A DNA stretch of 64,000 bases from SP197 sp965242595 (GTDB lineage: Bacteria > Pseudomonadota > Alphaproteobacteria > SP197), in contig OZ251464.1 of assembly GCA_965242595.1 (NCBI GenBank), positions 1,612,001 through 1,676,000 of the forward strand. Direction: 5' to 3'. Numbering within the stretch: the first letter of the stretch is position 1; every line of letters starts with the position of its first letter. Both the position numbers and the translations under genes were made by a program. This document shows, one piece after another, positions 28,572 to 36,518 of the stretch. The notes under the pieces are model-generated. The model searched no databases and was not told the origin of the DNA. It worked only from the letters and a program-made list of their open reading frames with translations.

Positions 28572-29561
28572 CTACCAGCGCAGCACGGCCGCGCCCCAGG
28601 TGAAACCGCCGCCCATGGCCTCCAGCAGCACCAGCTGGCCGGGCTGGAGGCGGCCATCGCCCGCCGCCTCGGCCAGGGCCAGGGGGATGGAAGCGGCCGA
28701 GGTGTTGGCGTGGCGGTCGATGGTGACCACCACCCGGTCGTCGGCGATCCCCAGCCGGCGCGCGGCCGCGTCGATGATGCGGCGGTTGGCCTGATGCGGC
28801 ACCAGCCAGTCGATGGCGCCGCCGTCGAGGCCGTTGGCCGCCAGCGCCTCGTCCACCACCTGGGCTAGGTTGACCACGGCGTGTTTGAACACCTCGCGCC
28901 CCTCCATGCGCAGCAACCCCGCCGCCCGGGTGCTGGAGGGGCCGCCATCGACATAGAGCATGCGTCGATGGCGCCCGTCGGCGTGGAGATGGGTGGAGAG
29001 GATGCCGCGATCGGTCGCCGCGCCGGCGCCGGCCAGCGGGCGCAGCACCACCGCGCCGGCGCCGTCGCCGAACAGCACGCAGGTGGCGCGATCGTCCCAG
29101 TCCAGGATGCGCGAGAAGGTCTCGGCGCCGATCACCAGCGCGCCCCGCGACTGGCCCAGGCGCAGGAAATTGTCGGCCACAGCCAGGGCATAGACGAAAC
29201 CGGTGCACACCGCCTGGATGTCGAAGGCGCAGCCCTGGCGGATGCCCAGATTGGCCTGGACGCGGGTAGCGGTGGCGGGAAAGGTGAGGTCGGGCGTGGC
29301 GGTGGCGACCACCACCAGGTCGATGTCGCCGGGGGCGGCGCCGGCGGCCGCCAGCGCCCGACGGGCGGCGCAGGTGGCGAGATCGGAGGTGAGCTCGCCC
29401 TCGGCCGCCACGTGGCGCTGGCGGATGCCGGTGCGGGCGGAGATCCATGCATCGCTGGTATCCAGGCGCGCCGCCAGCTCGGCATTGGCGATGCAGCGTT
29501 GGGGCAGATAGGCGCCGCAGCCGGCGATTTCCGCCCTGATCGTCCCCCCCGCGCCCGTCAC
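28572..29561 (-). CDS. fabH: 3-oxoacyl-ACP synthase III
   Basis: This condensing enzyme starts fatty acid synthesis by joining acetyl-CoA and malonyl-ACP. The 329-aa product has the catalytic triad Cys119 (DIQAVCTGFVYAL), His256 (VPHQANRRI) and Asn286 (HANTSAAS). Its ATG overlaps the plsX stop as ATGA. The plsX-fabH-ihfA order matches that of related bacteria. Confidence 0.96.
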   Translation of the reverse strand: MTGAGGTIRAEIAGCGAYLPQRCIANAELAARLDTSDAWISARTGIRQRHVAAEGELTSDLATCAARRALAAAGAAPGDIDLVVVATATPDLTFPATATRVQANLGIRQGCAFDIQAVCTGFVYALAVADNFLRLGQSRGALVIGAETFSRILDWDDRATCVLFGDGAGAVVLRPLAGAGAATDRGILSTHLHADGRHRRMLYVDGGPSSTRAAGLLRMEGREVFKHAVVNLAQVVDEALAANGLDGGAIDWLVPHQANRRIIDAAARRLGIADDRVVVTIDRHANTSAASIPLALAEAAGDGRLQPGQLVLLEAMGGGFTWGAAVLRW

Positions 29562-30601
29562 CGCCCGGCCGCCCCGGCAGGCGCGCCGCGGGCCAGCAGC
29601 TCGACATCCCTCACCACCTTTTCGTTGAAGCCCTGGCTCAGCATGTCCAGGGCGAAACCGATGGCGCTGGCATAGCCGGTGGCGTCGGTGCCGCCGTGGC
29701 TTTTCACGGCCACGCCGTTCAGCCCCAGGAACATGCCGCCATTGTAGCGGCGGGGGTCGAAGCGGTTCTTCAGGGCGATCAGCGCCGGCTTGGCCAGCCA
29801 GTAGCCCAGCTTCGAGAACAGCGAGCGGCGGAAGGTGGCGCGCAGGAAGCCGCTATACATGCTGGCGGTGCCTTCGGCGGTCTTCAGGGCGACATTGCCG
29901 CTGAAGCCGTCGGCCACCACCACATCCACCGTGCCTTCGGCGATGTCGTTGCCTTCGACGAAACCGTAGAACTCCAGCGGCAGATCGGCCGCGCGCAGCA
30001 CCTCGGCGGCGCGGCGCACCTCGTCATGGCCCTTGCTTTCCTCGCTGCCGACATTCAGCAGCCCCACCGTGGGGCGGCGCAGCCCCTGGACGCTGCGGGC
30101 GAAGGCCGCGCCCATGATGGCGAACTGGACCAGGTTTTCCGTTCCGCAATCGATGTTGGCGCCCAGGTCCAGCATCACCGATTCGCCGCGCCTGGTGGGG
30201 AACAGGGAGGCGATGGCCGGGCGGTGAATACCGGGCAAGGTGCGCAGGGCCAGCTTGGCCATCGCCATCAGCGCGCCGGTGTTGCCGGCCGAGACCACGC
30301 CTGCCGCGGTGCCGGCCTGCACATCCTCGATCGCCATCCTCATGCTGGAGCCGCGCCCGCGGCGCAGGGCCTGGGAGGGCTTCATGTCGGGGGCGATGGT
30401 GGTTTCGCTGGGAACGATGTCGGCCACCTGGGCCAGCTTCGGGAAGCGGCGCAGCAGCTTTTCCAGCTTCTCGGGCTTGCCGAACAGGCGGAAGCGGGAG
30501 CCGGGATGGCGGATGCGGGCGACATTGGCCCCGGCCACCACCATGGCGGGAGCGCGGTCGCCCCCCATGGCGTCGAGGGCGATGACATGCGCGGAAACCA
30601 T
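29558..30601 (-). CDS. plsX: Phosphate acyltransferase PlsX
   Basis: This enzyme makes acyl-phosphate from acyl-ACP for phospholipid synthesis. The 347-aa protein opens with HVIALDAMGGDRAPAMVVAG and includes SAGNTGALMAMAKLALRTL, LGANIDCGTENLVQFA and VADGFSGNVALKTAEG, all typical of PlsX. The start giving MVSAHVIAL is preferred to an ATG eight codons upstream because the family begins here. It lies 39 nt downstream of rpmF and is coupled to fabH. Confidence 0.96.
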   Translation of the reverse strand: MVSAHVIALDAMGGDRAPAMVVAGANVARIRHPGSRFRLFGKPEKLEKLLRRFPKLAQVADIVPSETTIAPDMKPSQALRRGRGSSMRMAIEDVQAGTAAGVVSAGNTGALMAMAKLALRTLPGIHRPAIASLFPTRRGESVMLDLGANIDCGTENLVQFAIMGAAFARSVQGLRRPTVGLLNVGSEESKGHDEVRRAAEVLRAADLPLEFYGFVEGNDIAEGTVDVVVADGFSGNVALKTAEGTASMYSGFLRATFRRSLFSKLGYWLAKPALIALKNRFDPRRYNGGMFLGLNGVAVKSHGGTDATGYASAIGFALDMLSQGFNEKVVRDVELLARGAPAGAAGR

Positions 30602-30640
30602 GGCCCGATGTCGCCCCGCCCTCAACGGTCGCAGCGGCGG

Positions 30641-30826
30641 TCAGACGGTGCCCTTGGGTTCCGTGACCTCGCGGCCGCGGTAGTAGCCGCACGCCGGACA
30701 GACGTGGTGGGGCCGCTTGATCTCGCCGCAATTGGAACATTCGCCATAGGTCGCCGCCACCGGCGCATGGTGCGAACGGCGATGGTTGCGCCTGGAACGG
30801 GAGACCTTCTTCCTGGGAACCGCCAT
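30641..30826 (-). CDS. rpmF: 50S ribosomal protein L32
   Basis: This is a 61-aa ribosomal protein with the hallmark start AVPRKKVSRSRRNHRRSHH. The zinc-ribbon cysteines are present (CSNCG and CPACG), so this is the zinc-binding form. The open frame continues far upstream, but the L32 start is unambiguous. In related genomes the DUF177 gene lies directly upstream; here a HEPN gene pair and a repeat array separate them. Confidence 0.96.
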   Translation of the reverse strand: MAVPRKKVSRSRRNHRRSHHAPVAATYGECSNCGEIKRPHHVCPACGYYRGREVTEPKGTV

Positions 30827-30901
30827 GGCCTGCGCCTCGTGGGTAGCGGGCGGGCTATAGCAGCCTTCGGGGGGATGGGCAAGCCACCATGGCGCCCGCA
30901 G

Positions 30902-30956
30902 CAGCAGCCCGGCAGCCCTGCGACAGCCTCCCGGACGGGTTGCGGCAGCTTTGGAG
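30902..30956. repeat. 11-bp-periodic repeat array, locus 3
   Basis: Five 11-bp units run in phase: CAGCAGCCCGG, CAGCCCTGCGA, CAGCCTCCCGG, ACGGGTTGCGG and CAGCTTTGGAG. They are of the complementary (CAG) type relative to the CTGTC units at locus 2. The array lies between rpmF and the HEPN gene pair. Confidence 0.55.
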
Positions 30957-31007
30957 CGCTGGCCGGCGGGGCGCCAGCGCCGGAAAGGTCTCCAGGGAGT
31001 GCCAGCG

Positions 31008-31307
31008 TCAGACGGTGGCCGGCGGATCCTGCTCGAAACCCGACTTGGCGATGAGGTGGACCAGGGGGTAGCCGAGATCGTGCTTCCCTTCCTCCCACGC
31101 CTCGTCCACCACTTCCGACAGGACATCGAGGAGGCCATGGCCGGTCACCCGCCCGGACTCGTCATCATAGACGATGTTCACGTCCACGACCGGGGAATCG
31201 TCCTCGAAACCGAGCCCCTGGCGGATGTCGATCCTGACGATCTCGAGGTCGGCGAACTGGCGCTTGAACGCCGTCTCGGCGATGACGCGTAGCTGTTGTT
31301 CGTTCAT
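31008..31307 (-). CDS. Small protein paired with HEPN protein
   Basis: I do not recognise the family of this 99-aa product. It is acidic and its pattern (AETAFKRQFADLEIVRIDI, then VVDVNIVYDDES) suggests a small alpha/beta domain; no DNA-binding motif or nucleotidyltransferase motif is visible. Its ATG overlaps the stop of the upstream HEPN gene as ATGA, so the two proteins are made together. In toxin-antitoxin terms it would be the antitoxin candidate, but it is not a recognisable MNT-type partner. Confidence 0.7.
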   Translation of the reverse strand: MNEQQLRVIAETAFKRQFADLEIVRIDIRQGLGFEDDSPVVDVNIVYDDESGRVTGHGLLDVLSEVVDEAWEEGKHDLGYPLVHLIAKSGFEQDPPATV

Positions 31308-31780
31308 GTCGAAATCTCCTGTGACTGACGCCGCTTGAACAGTACATGAACGGCGAAGCGGCGGCGATAGCGGGCGCTGGCTCGCTCGAATCGGTCGATG
31401 GCGCCCGCGGCCGCTTCGACGAGCGCAAGAACGTTCGCCTCGGAATAGCGGCCGTCATGCGCATAGTCCGCCCGGTGCCGCGCGGCCTGCAAGGCGATGA
31501 ACTCCTTGGCGAAGCTGCGGATGTCCATCGGAAATGCCCGCATCGCCTCCTGCTGCCGGCATGCGCTGCGGACCTTGCCGTGTTCCAGGGCGCGATAGAT
31601 CTGCTGCCATTCCGGATCGCGGCGGCTGTCGGTGAGCAGGTCGGCGGCAGTCCCGGCCAGGCAATGAAACAACGCATAACAGGCCGTGCTGACGGCGCGG
31701 CGCAAGTCAACCTGCGTGGGCAGCGACGCGCCGGATTGTGTCAGGCGGCGGGCGGTCGCTATCGCATCATGGGGGTTCAC
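31304..31780 (-). CDS. HEPN domain protein (UPF0332-like)
   Basis: The 158-aa product shows the two HEPN hallmarks: VDLRRAVSTACYALFHCLAG near residues 25-44, like the RRAVSRAYYALFH pattern of UPF0332 proteins, and RADYAHD, an R-x4-H motif expected for HEPN ribonucleases, in the second half. The start is GTG with GGAG about 10 nt upstream. It overlaps a small partner gene and the pair is inserted between DUF177 and rpmF. RNase or nucleotidyl-acceptor function is inferred. Confidence 0.75.
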   Translation of the reverse strand: MNPHDAIATARRLTQSGASLPTQVDLRRAVSTACYALFHCLAGTAADLLTDSRRDPEWQQIYRALEHGKVRSACRQQEAMRAFPMDIRSFAKEFIALQAARHRADYAHDGRYSEANVLALVEAAAGAIDRFERASARYRRRFAVHVLFKRRQSQEIST

Positions 31781-31832
31781 GGGGCAGGTTCTCCGCGTGC
31801 CGGGGCCGACGTCATATCATAGCCGGGACGCT

Positions 31833-32354
31833 TCAACTGCCCCGCTTCAGGCGCTTCAGCGCGGCGAAGGGGCGGTTGGGCAGGCTGTCGCCGTCACGGC
31901 GGGGGGTGAAAACGGCGCCGGGCTTGCGGGGGTAAGGGTCCAGGGCCAGGGCGAAGCGTTGGGCGACGATCTCGCCCAGTTCGATCTCGTCGCCCATCCG
32001 GAGCTCGGCTTCGTCGTCGCCGGCAATGTCGGTCCCGATGTCGGCCCATGGCTGCGGGCGCGGGCCGGGGTGGAACACGGTGTCGAAGCACGCTTCGACC
32101 GCCGCTTCGAACCGGGCCAGCGAGACGACGCAGATATGCTGCGCACGGGCGGCCAGGGCGATGTGGGCGGTGACGCGGCGCCCGTGGCGGGTGAGGCGGA
32201 CCTCGGCCCGCAGGCTGGCGATGCCGGCACAGCCGAAGCGCCGCGCCAGGGCGGCGCGCTCGCTGGCATCGGCCGCAAGGGTGAGGCGGAGCTCGCCGCC
32301 CTCCCCCAGTTCGGCAACCGGGACAAGACGCGAGAATTCCGGCGCCGCGTTCAT
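31833..32354 (-). CDS. DUF177 (YceD-like) domain protein
   Basis: The 173-aa product matches the DUF177 family, which normally precedes rpmF and is linked to 23S rRNA and ribosome metabolism in bacteria and plastids. Typical features are an N-terminal strand-rich part (FSRLVPVAEL), AHIALAARAQHICVVSLARF in the middle, and an acidic ELRMGDEIELGEIVAQRFAL followed by LDPYPRKPGA. The ATG overlaps the stop of the cytochrome chaperone gene as ATGA. Confidence 0.9.
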   Translation of the reverse strand: MNAAPEFSRLVPVAELGEGGELRLTLAADASERAALARRFGCAGIASLRAEVRLTRHGRRVTAHIALAARAQHICVVSLARFEAAVEACFDTVFHPGPRPQPWADIGTDIAGDDEAELRMGDEIELGEIVAQRFALALDPYPRKPGAVFTPRRDGDSLPNRPFAALKRLKRGS

Positions 32355-32953
32355 GGCTCCCCTCTCCGTGCCGGGGCGGGGACGGCGAGAAAGGCCAGCC
32401 GGCCGGCCAGCAGCGGCCCGTCGGCGAGGGCGGCGAGGTGGCTTTCCTGGCGGGTGACATAGGCAGCGAGCGCCGCGACCTGGCCGTCGCTGGCCGCGAC
32501 GGTGCCATAGACATTGCGGCGCAGGAACGGCGCCAGGGGCGCGGCGCCGTCCAGGGCCCGGTCCAGGCCGGAAGCGCGCCCGTAGAAGGCCTGGCCCATA
32601 TGGCGGATGCGCCGCCCGACGCTGAGATCGCCCACCCCCAGCTCGCGCAGAGCGCGGTCGAAATCGGCGAACATCAGGTCGAACAGGGCCTGGGCAGCCT
32701 GCTCGCCGACTCGTTTGCCAACCGGGGCGCCGCTGGCATCGATTCGCCGCAGGCGGCGCATGACCAGCAGGGCGTGCAGGACCGCCAGCTCGAAGCGCCC
32801 GTCCAGCGTGTCGGGCACGCCATAGCCGCGGTAGAGCGCCGGCTGGCGGGCCTGGGCCATCACGGCATCGTGGAGGCGATGGGCCGCCTCGCCGAAGCGG
32901 GGGCGGGAGAGGGAACGGGAGAGCAGCTTGCCAGCGGAGCGTATCCAGGCCAT
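32351..32953 (-). CDS. Ubiquinol-cytochrome c chaperone family protein
   Basis: This 200-aa protein resembles the CBP3/UQCC1 family, which helps assemble the cytochrome bc1 complex. Recognisable segments are LYRGYGVPDTLDGRFELAVL, ALFDLMFADFDRALRELGVG and SVGRRIRHMGQAFYGR. The ATG giving MAWIRSAGKL is used; the frame is open upstream into the bamE promoter region. It is coupled to DUF177 and is divergent from bamE. Confidence 0.9.
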   Translation of the reverse strand: MAWIRSAGKLLSRSLSRPRFGEAAHRLHDAVMAQARQPALYRGYGVPDTLDGRFELAVLHALLVMRRLRRIDASGAPVGKRVGEQAAQALFDLMFADFDRALRELGVGDLSVGRRIRHMGQAFYGRASGLDRALDGAAPLAPFLRRNVYGTVAASDGQVAALAAYVTRQESHLAALADGPLLAGRLAFLAVPAPARRGEP

Positions 32954-33044
32954 CCGGGCACCCCAACGCAGCCGGGTCGGTTGTGGCGGGTTTGACAGGC
33001 CGGCGGCCCGGGCGGCATGGTGGCAATGGCTGAGGATACGGTCA

Positions 33045-33518
33045 ATGACGGCTCGAGCGGGGAAAACCTGGGGGAAAACATGGCCGGCGCTGGCGGCGCT
33101 GGCGCTGGCGCTGGCGGCCTGCGGGCCGCGCATCTCCAATCACGGCTATGTCGCCGTGCCCGGGGCGCTGGCGCAGCTGGAGGCGGGCGTCCACGACCGC
33201 CAGGCGGTGGACCGGCTTCTGGGCACGCCCTCGGCCACGGCGCTGTTCGGGGGCGAAACCTGGTTCTATATCGGCATCGCGCGCGAGGAGTTCGCGTTCT
33301 ACCGCCCGGATGCGGTCTCCCAGACCGTGACCGCCATCGCCTTCGACGACGACGGCACCGTGCGCGAGGTGGTGAGCTTCGACATGGCCGACGCCGCCGC
33401 CATCGAACCGGTAGAGCGCGTCACGCCCACCTATGGCAGGCAGCTGGGGCTGCTGGAACAACTGTTCGGCAATCTCGGCCGGGTGGGAAATCAGAACCGC
33501 CCCCTGCCGGGGCCATAA
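33045..33518 (+). CDS. bamE: Outer membrane assembly lipoprotein BamE
   Basis: This is a small lipoprotein of the beta-barrel assembly machinery in the outer membrane. The 157-aa precursor has a signal peptide ending in the lipobox LAAC at about residues 23-26, so Cys26 would be acylated. The SmpA/OmlA domain follows (HDRQAVDRLLGTPSATALFG, then TWFYIGI). It is transcribed away from the chaperone-DUF177 genes and toward hppA, which is the normal neighbour at its 3' side apart from the small element described here. Confidence 0.92.
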   Translation: MTARAGKTWGKTWPALAALALALAACGPRISNHGYVAVPGALAQLEAGVHDRQAVDRLLGTPSATALFGGETWFYIGIAREEFAFYRPDAVSQTVTAIAFDDDGTVREVVSFDMADAAAIEPVERVTPTYGRQLGLLEQLFGNLGRVGNQNRPLPGP

Positions 33519-33608
33519 GGCCGGCGGCAAGCCTCGTATCTAGGTCGAAGAAAGCTTGGCAAGCTACTGCAAAACAATCATGATTAGCCATTCTCCCACC
33601 CCGCCATC

Positions 33609-33769
33609 ATGACCGCCGTCACGCCCAGCCACCCAGGGCCGCCAGCATCAACAGGGCGACGATCTTGACGATCTCGATCAGCGGGTTCACCGCCGGGCCG
33701 GCCGTGTCCTTGTAGGGATCGCCCACGGTGTCGCCGGTGACGGCCGCATGGTGGGCGGGGGAGCCTTTG
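33609..33769 (-). repeat. Duplicate of the hppA 3' end (distal copy)
   Basis: This 161-bp segment matches the end of hppA with six mismatches, all in the part nearest the stop codon. Its other 95 bp or so are identical. In the hppA frame it still encodes an intact C-terminus that ends in ALLMLAALGGWA and a stop. Three of the six differences change an amino acid (Met to Leu, Lys to Glu, Asn to Lys) and three are silent. It lies downstream of the cargo gene and forms the outer flank of the element. Confidence 0.9.
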
Positions 33770-33777
33770 TCTCCTCC

Positions 33778-34299
33778 TTACGCGAATCTTTCCCAGTCAA
33801 CCACCTGCTTCTCCGCATAGTAACGCAGAACTTGGGCTGCCTGTTCGGCGGTATAGTCCTCGTCCACGAGTGCGGGGGGAGCGATCAGTTCACTCGCATG
33901 CTTGAGATTGGTCATACCCAGAAGCTTTGCGTAGTCGGTCCAAAGCACCTTCTCCAGAGTAGAAAGCTCCCTACCCCACTTCCGCAGGATATGAACCCCA
34001 AGATCTGCTGGACGGGTTTCGTCGAAGATCGCATGCTCGCCCCAATCGCGACGGTAATCCTCCCACATGTTGAAGAGGTGCGGGTTCGCCTCAAGGTAGT
34101 CGGCTAGTTCCTTGAAGCGGTCCTTTCTCAACTTCACCAGATTTCCATCCGGACTGCTATAGGTGACTTCGTAGTCGCGATGGCTCAGGAAGTTCGTCAG
34201 CTTCAGGCAGAGGTCGTGCCCGGCCTTGGACTCGGTGTTGTCTTCTACGTGGAAGTGAATCTCACCCTCAGGGTGAGTGACGGTGCAGAAGTGTTTCAT
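33778..34299 (-). CDS. Unknown cargo protein of the hppA element
   Basis: I do not recognise this 173-aa product. It starts MKHFCTVTHPEGEIHFHVED, is soluble, and is rich in charged and aromatic residues, with FNMWEDYRRDWGEHAIFDE in the middle and a helical C-terminus (EQAAQVLRYYAEKQVVDWER). No signal peptide, membrane segment or catalytic motif is evident. It reads in the same direction as hppA and begins 23 nt after its stop codon, so it is probably expressed from the hppA transcript. Base composition is lower in GC than the neighbours. Confidence 0.8.
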   Translation of the reverse strand: MKHFCTVTHPEGEIHFHVEDNTESKAGHDLCLKLTNFLSHRDYEVTYSSPDGNLVKLRKDRFKELADYLEANPHLFNMWEDYRRDWGEHAIFDETRPADLGVHILRKWGRELSTLEKVLWTDYAKLLGMTNLKHASELIAPPALVDEDYTAEQAAQVLRYYAEKQVVDWERFA

Positions 34300-34312
34300 G
34301 ATCGTTGCTTCT

Positions 34313-34473
34313 ATGACCGCCGTCACGCCCAGCCGCCCAGGGCGGCCAGCATCAGCAGGGCGACGATGTTGACGATCTTGATCATCGGGTTCACCGCCGG
34401 GCCGGCCGTGTCCTTGTAGGGATCGCCCACGGTGTCGCCGGTGACGGCCGCATGGTGGGCGGGGGAGCCTTTG
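34313..34473 (-). repeat. hppA 3' end (functional copy)
   Basis: This is the copy of the 161-bp repeat that is joined to the body of hppA and provides its last codons and stop. Identity with the distal copy ends abruptly at the inner border (34473 against 33769). Beyond that point hppA continues normally while the other copy runs into the end of the cargo gene. Confidence 0.9.
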
Positions 34474-36404
34474 CCGCCGTGATGGCCGTCTTCGATGAAC
34501 TTCTTGGCGTTGTCCCAGGCGCCGCCGCCGGAGGTCATCGACAGGGCGACGAACAGGCCGGTGACGATGGTGCCCAGCAGCATGGCGCCCAGGGCCGCGA
34601 AGGCGGCCACCTGGCCGGCGATGGCCCAGACCGCCAGATAAAGCGCCACCGGGGCCAGCACCGGCAGCAGCGAGGGGAGGATCATCTCGGCGATGGCGGC
34701 CTTGGTGAGCAGGTCCACGGCGCGGCCGTAATCCGGTTTGCCCGTGCCCTCCATGATGCCGGCGATCTCGCGGAACTGGCGCCGGACCTCTTCCACCACC
34801 GCGCCGGCCGCCCGGCCCACCGCCTGCATGGCCAGCGAGCCGAACAGATAGGGCAGCAGGCCGCCGATGAAGAGGCCGATCACCACGAACGGATCGGCAA
34901 GGCGGAAGGAGACCTCCAGATGCGGGAAGTAATGGCCCAGGTCTTCCACATAGGCGGCGAACAGCACCAGGGCCGCCAGCCCGGCCGAGCCGATGGCATA
35001 GCCCTTGGTGACCGCCTTGGTGGTGTTGCCCACCGCGTCCAGAGCATCGGTGGTTTTGCGCACATCCTCGGGCAACTCGGCCATCTCGGCGATGCCGCCG
35101 GCGTTGTCGGTGACCGGGCCGTAGGCGTCCAGCGTCACCACCACCCCGGCCAGGGCGAGCATGGCGGTGACGGCGATGGCGATGCCGAACAGGCCCGCCA
35201 GCAGATAGCTGGCGACGATGCCGGCCGCGATGGTCAGCACCGGCAGGGCGGTGGCCTCCATCGACAGCGCCAGGCCCTGGATGATGTTGGTGGCATGGCC
35301 GGTGGTGGAGGCCTGGGCGATGACCCGCACCGGGCGGCGCTCGCTGGAGGTGTAGTATTCGGTGATGACGATCAGAAGGCCGGTGACGACCAGGCCCAGA
35401 ACGCCGCAGAAGAACAGATCCCAGCCGCTGAAGGCGGCAGCGCCGGCCGTGAAGCGGCTGTCCAGGCCCAGCAGCCATTCCGTGACCGGCAGGAACAGCA
35501 GCGCCGAGACGATGGCGGTGACGGCGAAGCCCTTGTAGAGCGCCCGCATGATGTTGCGGCTGCCCCCCAGCTTCATGAAGAAGGTGCCGATCACGGTGCC
35601 CAGGATGCAGGCCCCGCCCAGCACCAGGGGGAAGGCCATGGCCAGGGCCTCGGTCTGGCCGTCGAAGAAGATCGAGGCCAGCAGCATGGTGGCGACGAAG
35701 GTGACGGCATAGGTTTCGAACAGATCGGCCGCCATGCCGGCGCAATCGCCCACATTGTCGCCGACATTGTCGGCGATGACGGCCGGGTTGCGGGGGTCGT
35801 CTTCGGGGATGCCGGCCTCGACCTTGCCCACCAGGTCGGCGCCGACATCGGCGCCCTTGGTGAAGATGCCGCCGCCCAGCCGGGCGAAGATCGAGATCAG
35901 CGAGCCGCCGAAGCCCAGCGCCACCAGCGCCTCGACGATCTCGCGCTGGCCGACGCCCAGCCCCAGCAGGACAGCGTAATAGACCGCCACCCCCAGCAGG
36001 CCCAGCCCCACCACCAGGATGCCGGTGACGGCCCCGGCAGCGACCGCCACGGACAGCGCCTTTTCCAGCCCGGTGCGGGCGGCCTCGGCCGTGCGCACAT
36101 TGGCGCGCACCGACACCAGCATGCCGATATAGCCGGCGGCGCCGGAAAGGATCGCGCCGATGGCGAAGCCTATGGCCTGGCTGGCGCCCAGAACGGCGAA
36201 CAGGAGGACGAAGATGACCGCCCCGACCAGGGCGACGGTGATGTACTGGCGGTTGAGATAGGCCTGGGCGCCTTCCTGGATGGCCCCGGCGATCTCGCGC
36301 ATGCGCGGATTGCCGGTCTCGGCCGCCATCACCCGGCGAATCGCCCACAGGCCGTAGATCAGGGCCACCGCGCCGCAGGCGATGGCGAAGTACAGAGCTT
36401 CCAT
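34323..36404 (-). CDS. hppA: Proton-translocating inorganic pyrophosphatase, K+-insensitive type
   Basis: This membrane enzyme couples pyrophosphate hydrolysis to proton export. The 693-aa protein is polytopic, with about 16 hydrophobic segments. The substrate-binding loop carries DVGADLVGKVEAGIPEDDP and NVGDNVGDCAGMAADLFETY. The sequence GNTTKAVTKGYAIGSAGLAA has lysine at the position that marks potassium-independent enzymes. Its final codons lie within the 161-bp repeat. It follows thiL by 114 nt. Confidence 0.96.
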   Translation of the reverse strand: MEALYFAIACGAVALIYGLWAIRRVMAAETGNPRMREIAGAIQEGAQAYLNRQYITVALVGAVIFVLLFAVLGASQAIGFAIGAILSGAAGYIGMLVSVRANVRTAEAARTGLEKALSVAVAAGAVTGILVVGLGLLGVAVYYAVLLGLGVGQREIVEALVALGFGGSLISIFARLGGGIFTKGADVGADLVGKVEAGIPEDDPRNPAVIADNVGDNVGDCAGMAADLFETYAVTFVATMLLASIFFDGQTEALAMAFPLVLGGACILGTVIGTFFMKLGGSRNIMRALYKGFAVTAIVSALLFLPVTEWLLGLDSRFTAGAAAFSGWDLFFCGVLGLVVTGLLIVITEYYTSSERRPVRVIAQASTTGHATNIIQGLALSMEATALPVLTIAAGIVASYLLAGLFGIAIAVTAMLALAGVVVTLDAYGPVTDNAGGIAEMAELPEDVRKTTDALDAVGNTTKAVTKGYAIGSAGLAALVLFAAYVEDLGHYFPHLEVSFRLADPFVVIGLFIGGLLPYLFGSLAMQAVGRAAGAVVEEVRRQFREIAGIMEGTGKPDYGRAVDLLTKAAIAEMILPSLLPVLAPVALYLAVWAIAGQVAAFAALGAMLLGTIVTGLFVALSMTSGGGAWDNAKKFIEDGHHGGKGSPAHHAAVTGDTVGDPYKDTAGPAVNPMIKIVNIVALLMLAALGGWA

Positions 36405-36518
36405 CTCAACCTCTCTTCACTGGAGCTTGCGCGCCCGCGCCACCGCGCGCTGGCGGCCGCCAAAGGCGGCGGACCATGCCAAAACCGCCGCCCGATTGCA
36501 ACGCTTCGGGAGGCGGCG

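Larger units (their letters stand above)
33609..34473. mobile_element. Single-gene element at the hppA 3' end
   Basis: Two copies of the hppA 3' end, 704 bp apart, bracket a 543-bp insert that is almost fully occupied by one gene. This is the structure expected when an element integrates into the end of a gene and rebuilds that end. No integrase, transposase or terminal inverted repeats are present, so the element is either moved in trans or is the remnant of a larger one. The inserted DNA is less GC-rich than its surroundings. Confidence 0.6.

Noticed and set aside
30641..31138. A longer 165-codon version of the L32 gene
   Set aside because: The upstream extension crosses the repeat array and the partner gene of the HEPN protein; ribosomal protein L32 begins at the internal ATG.
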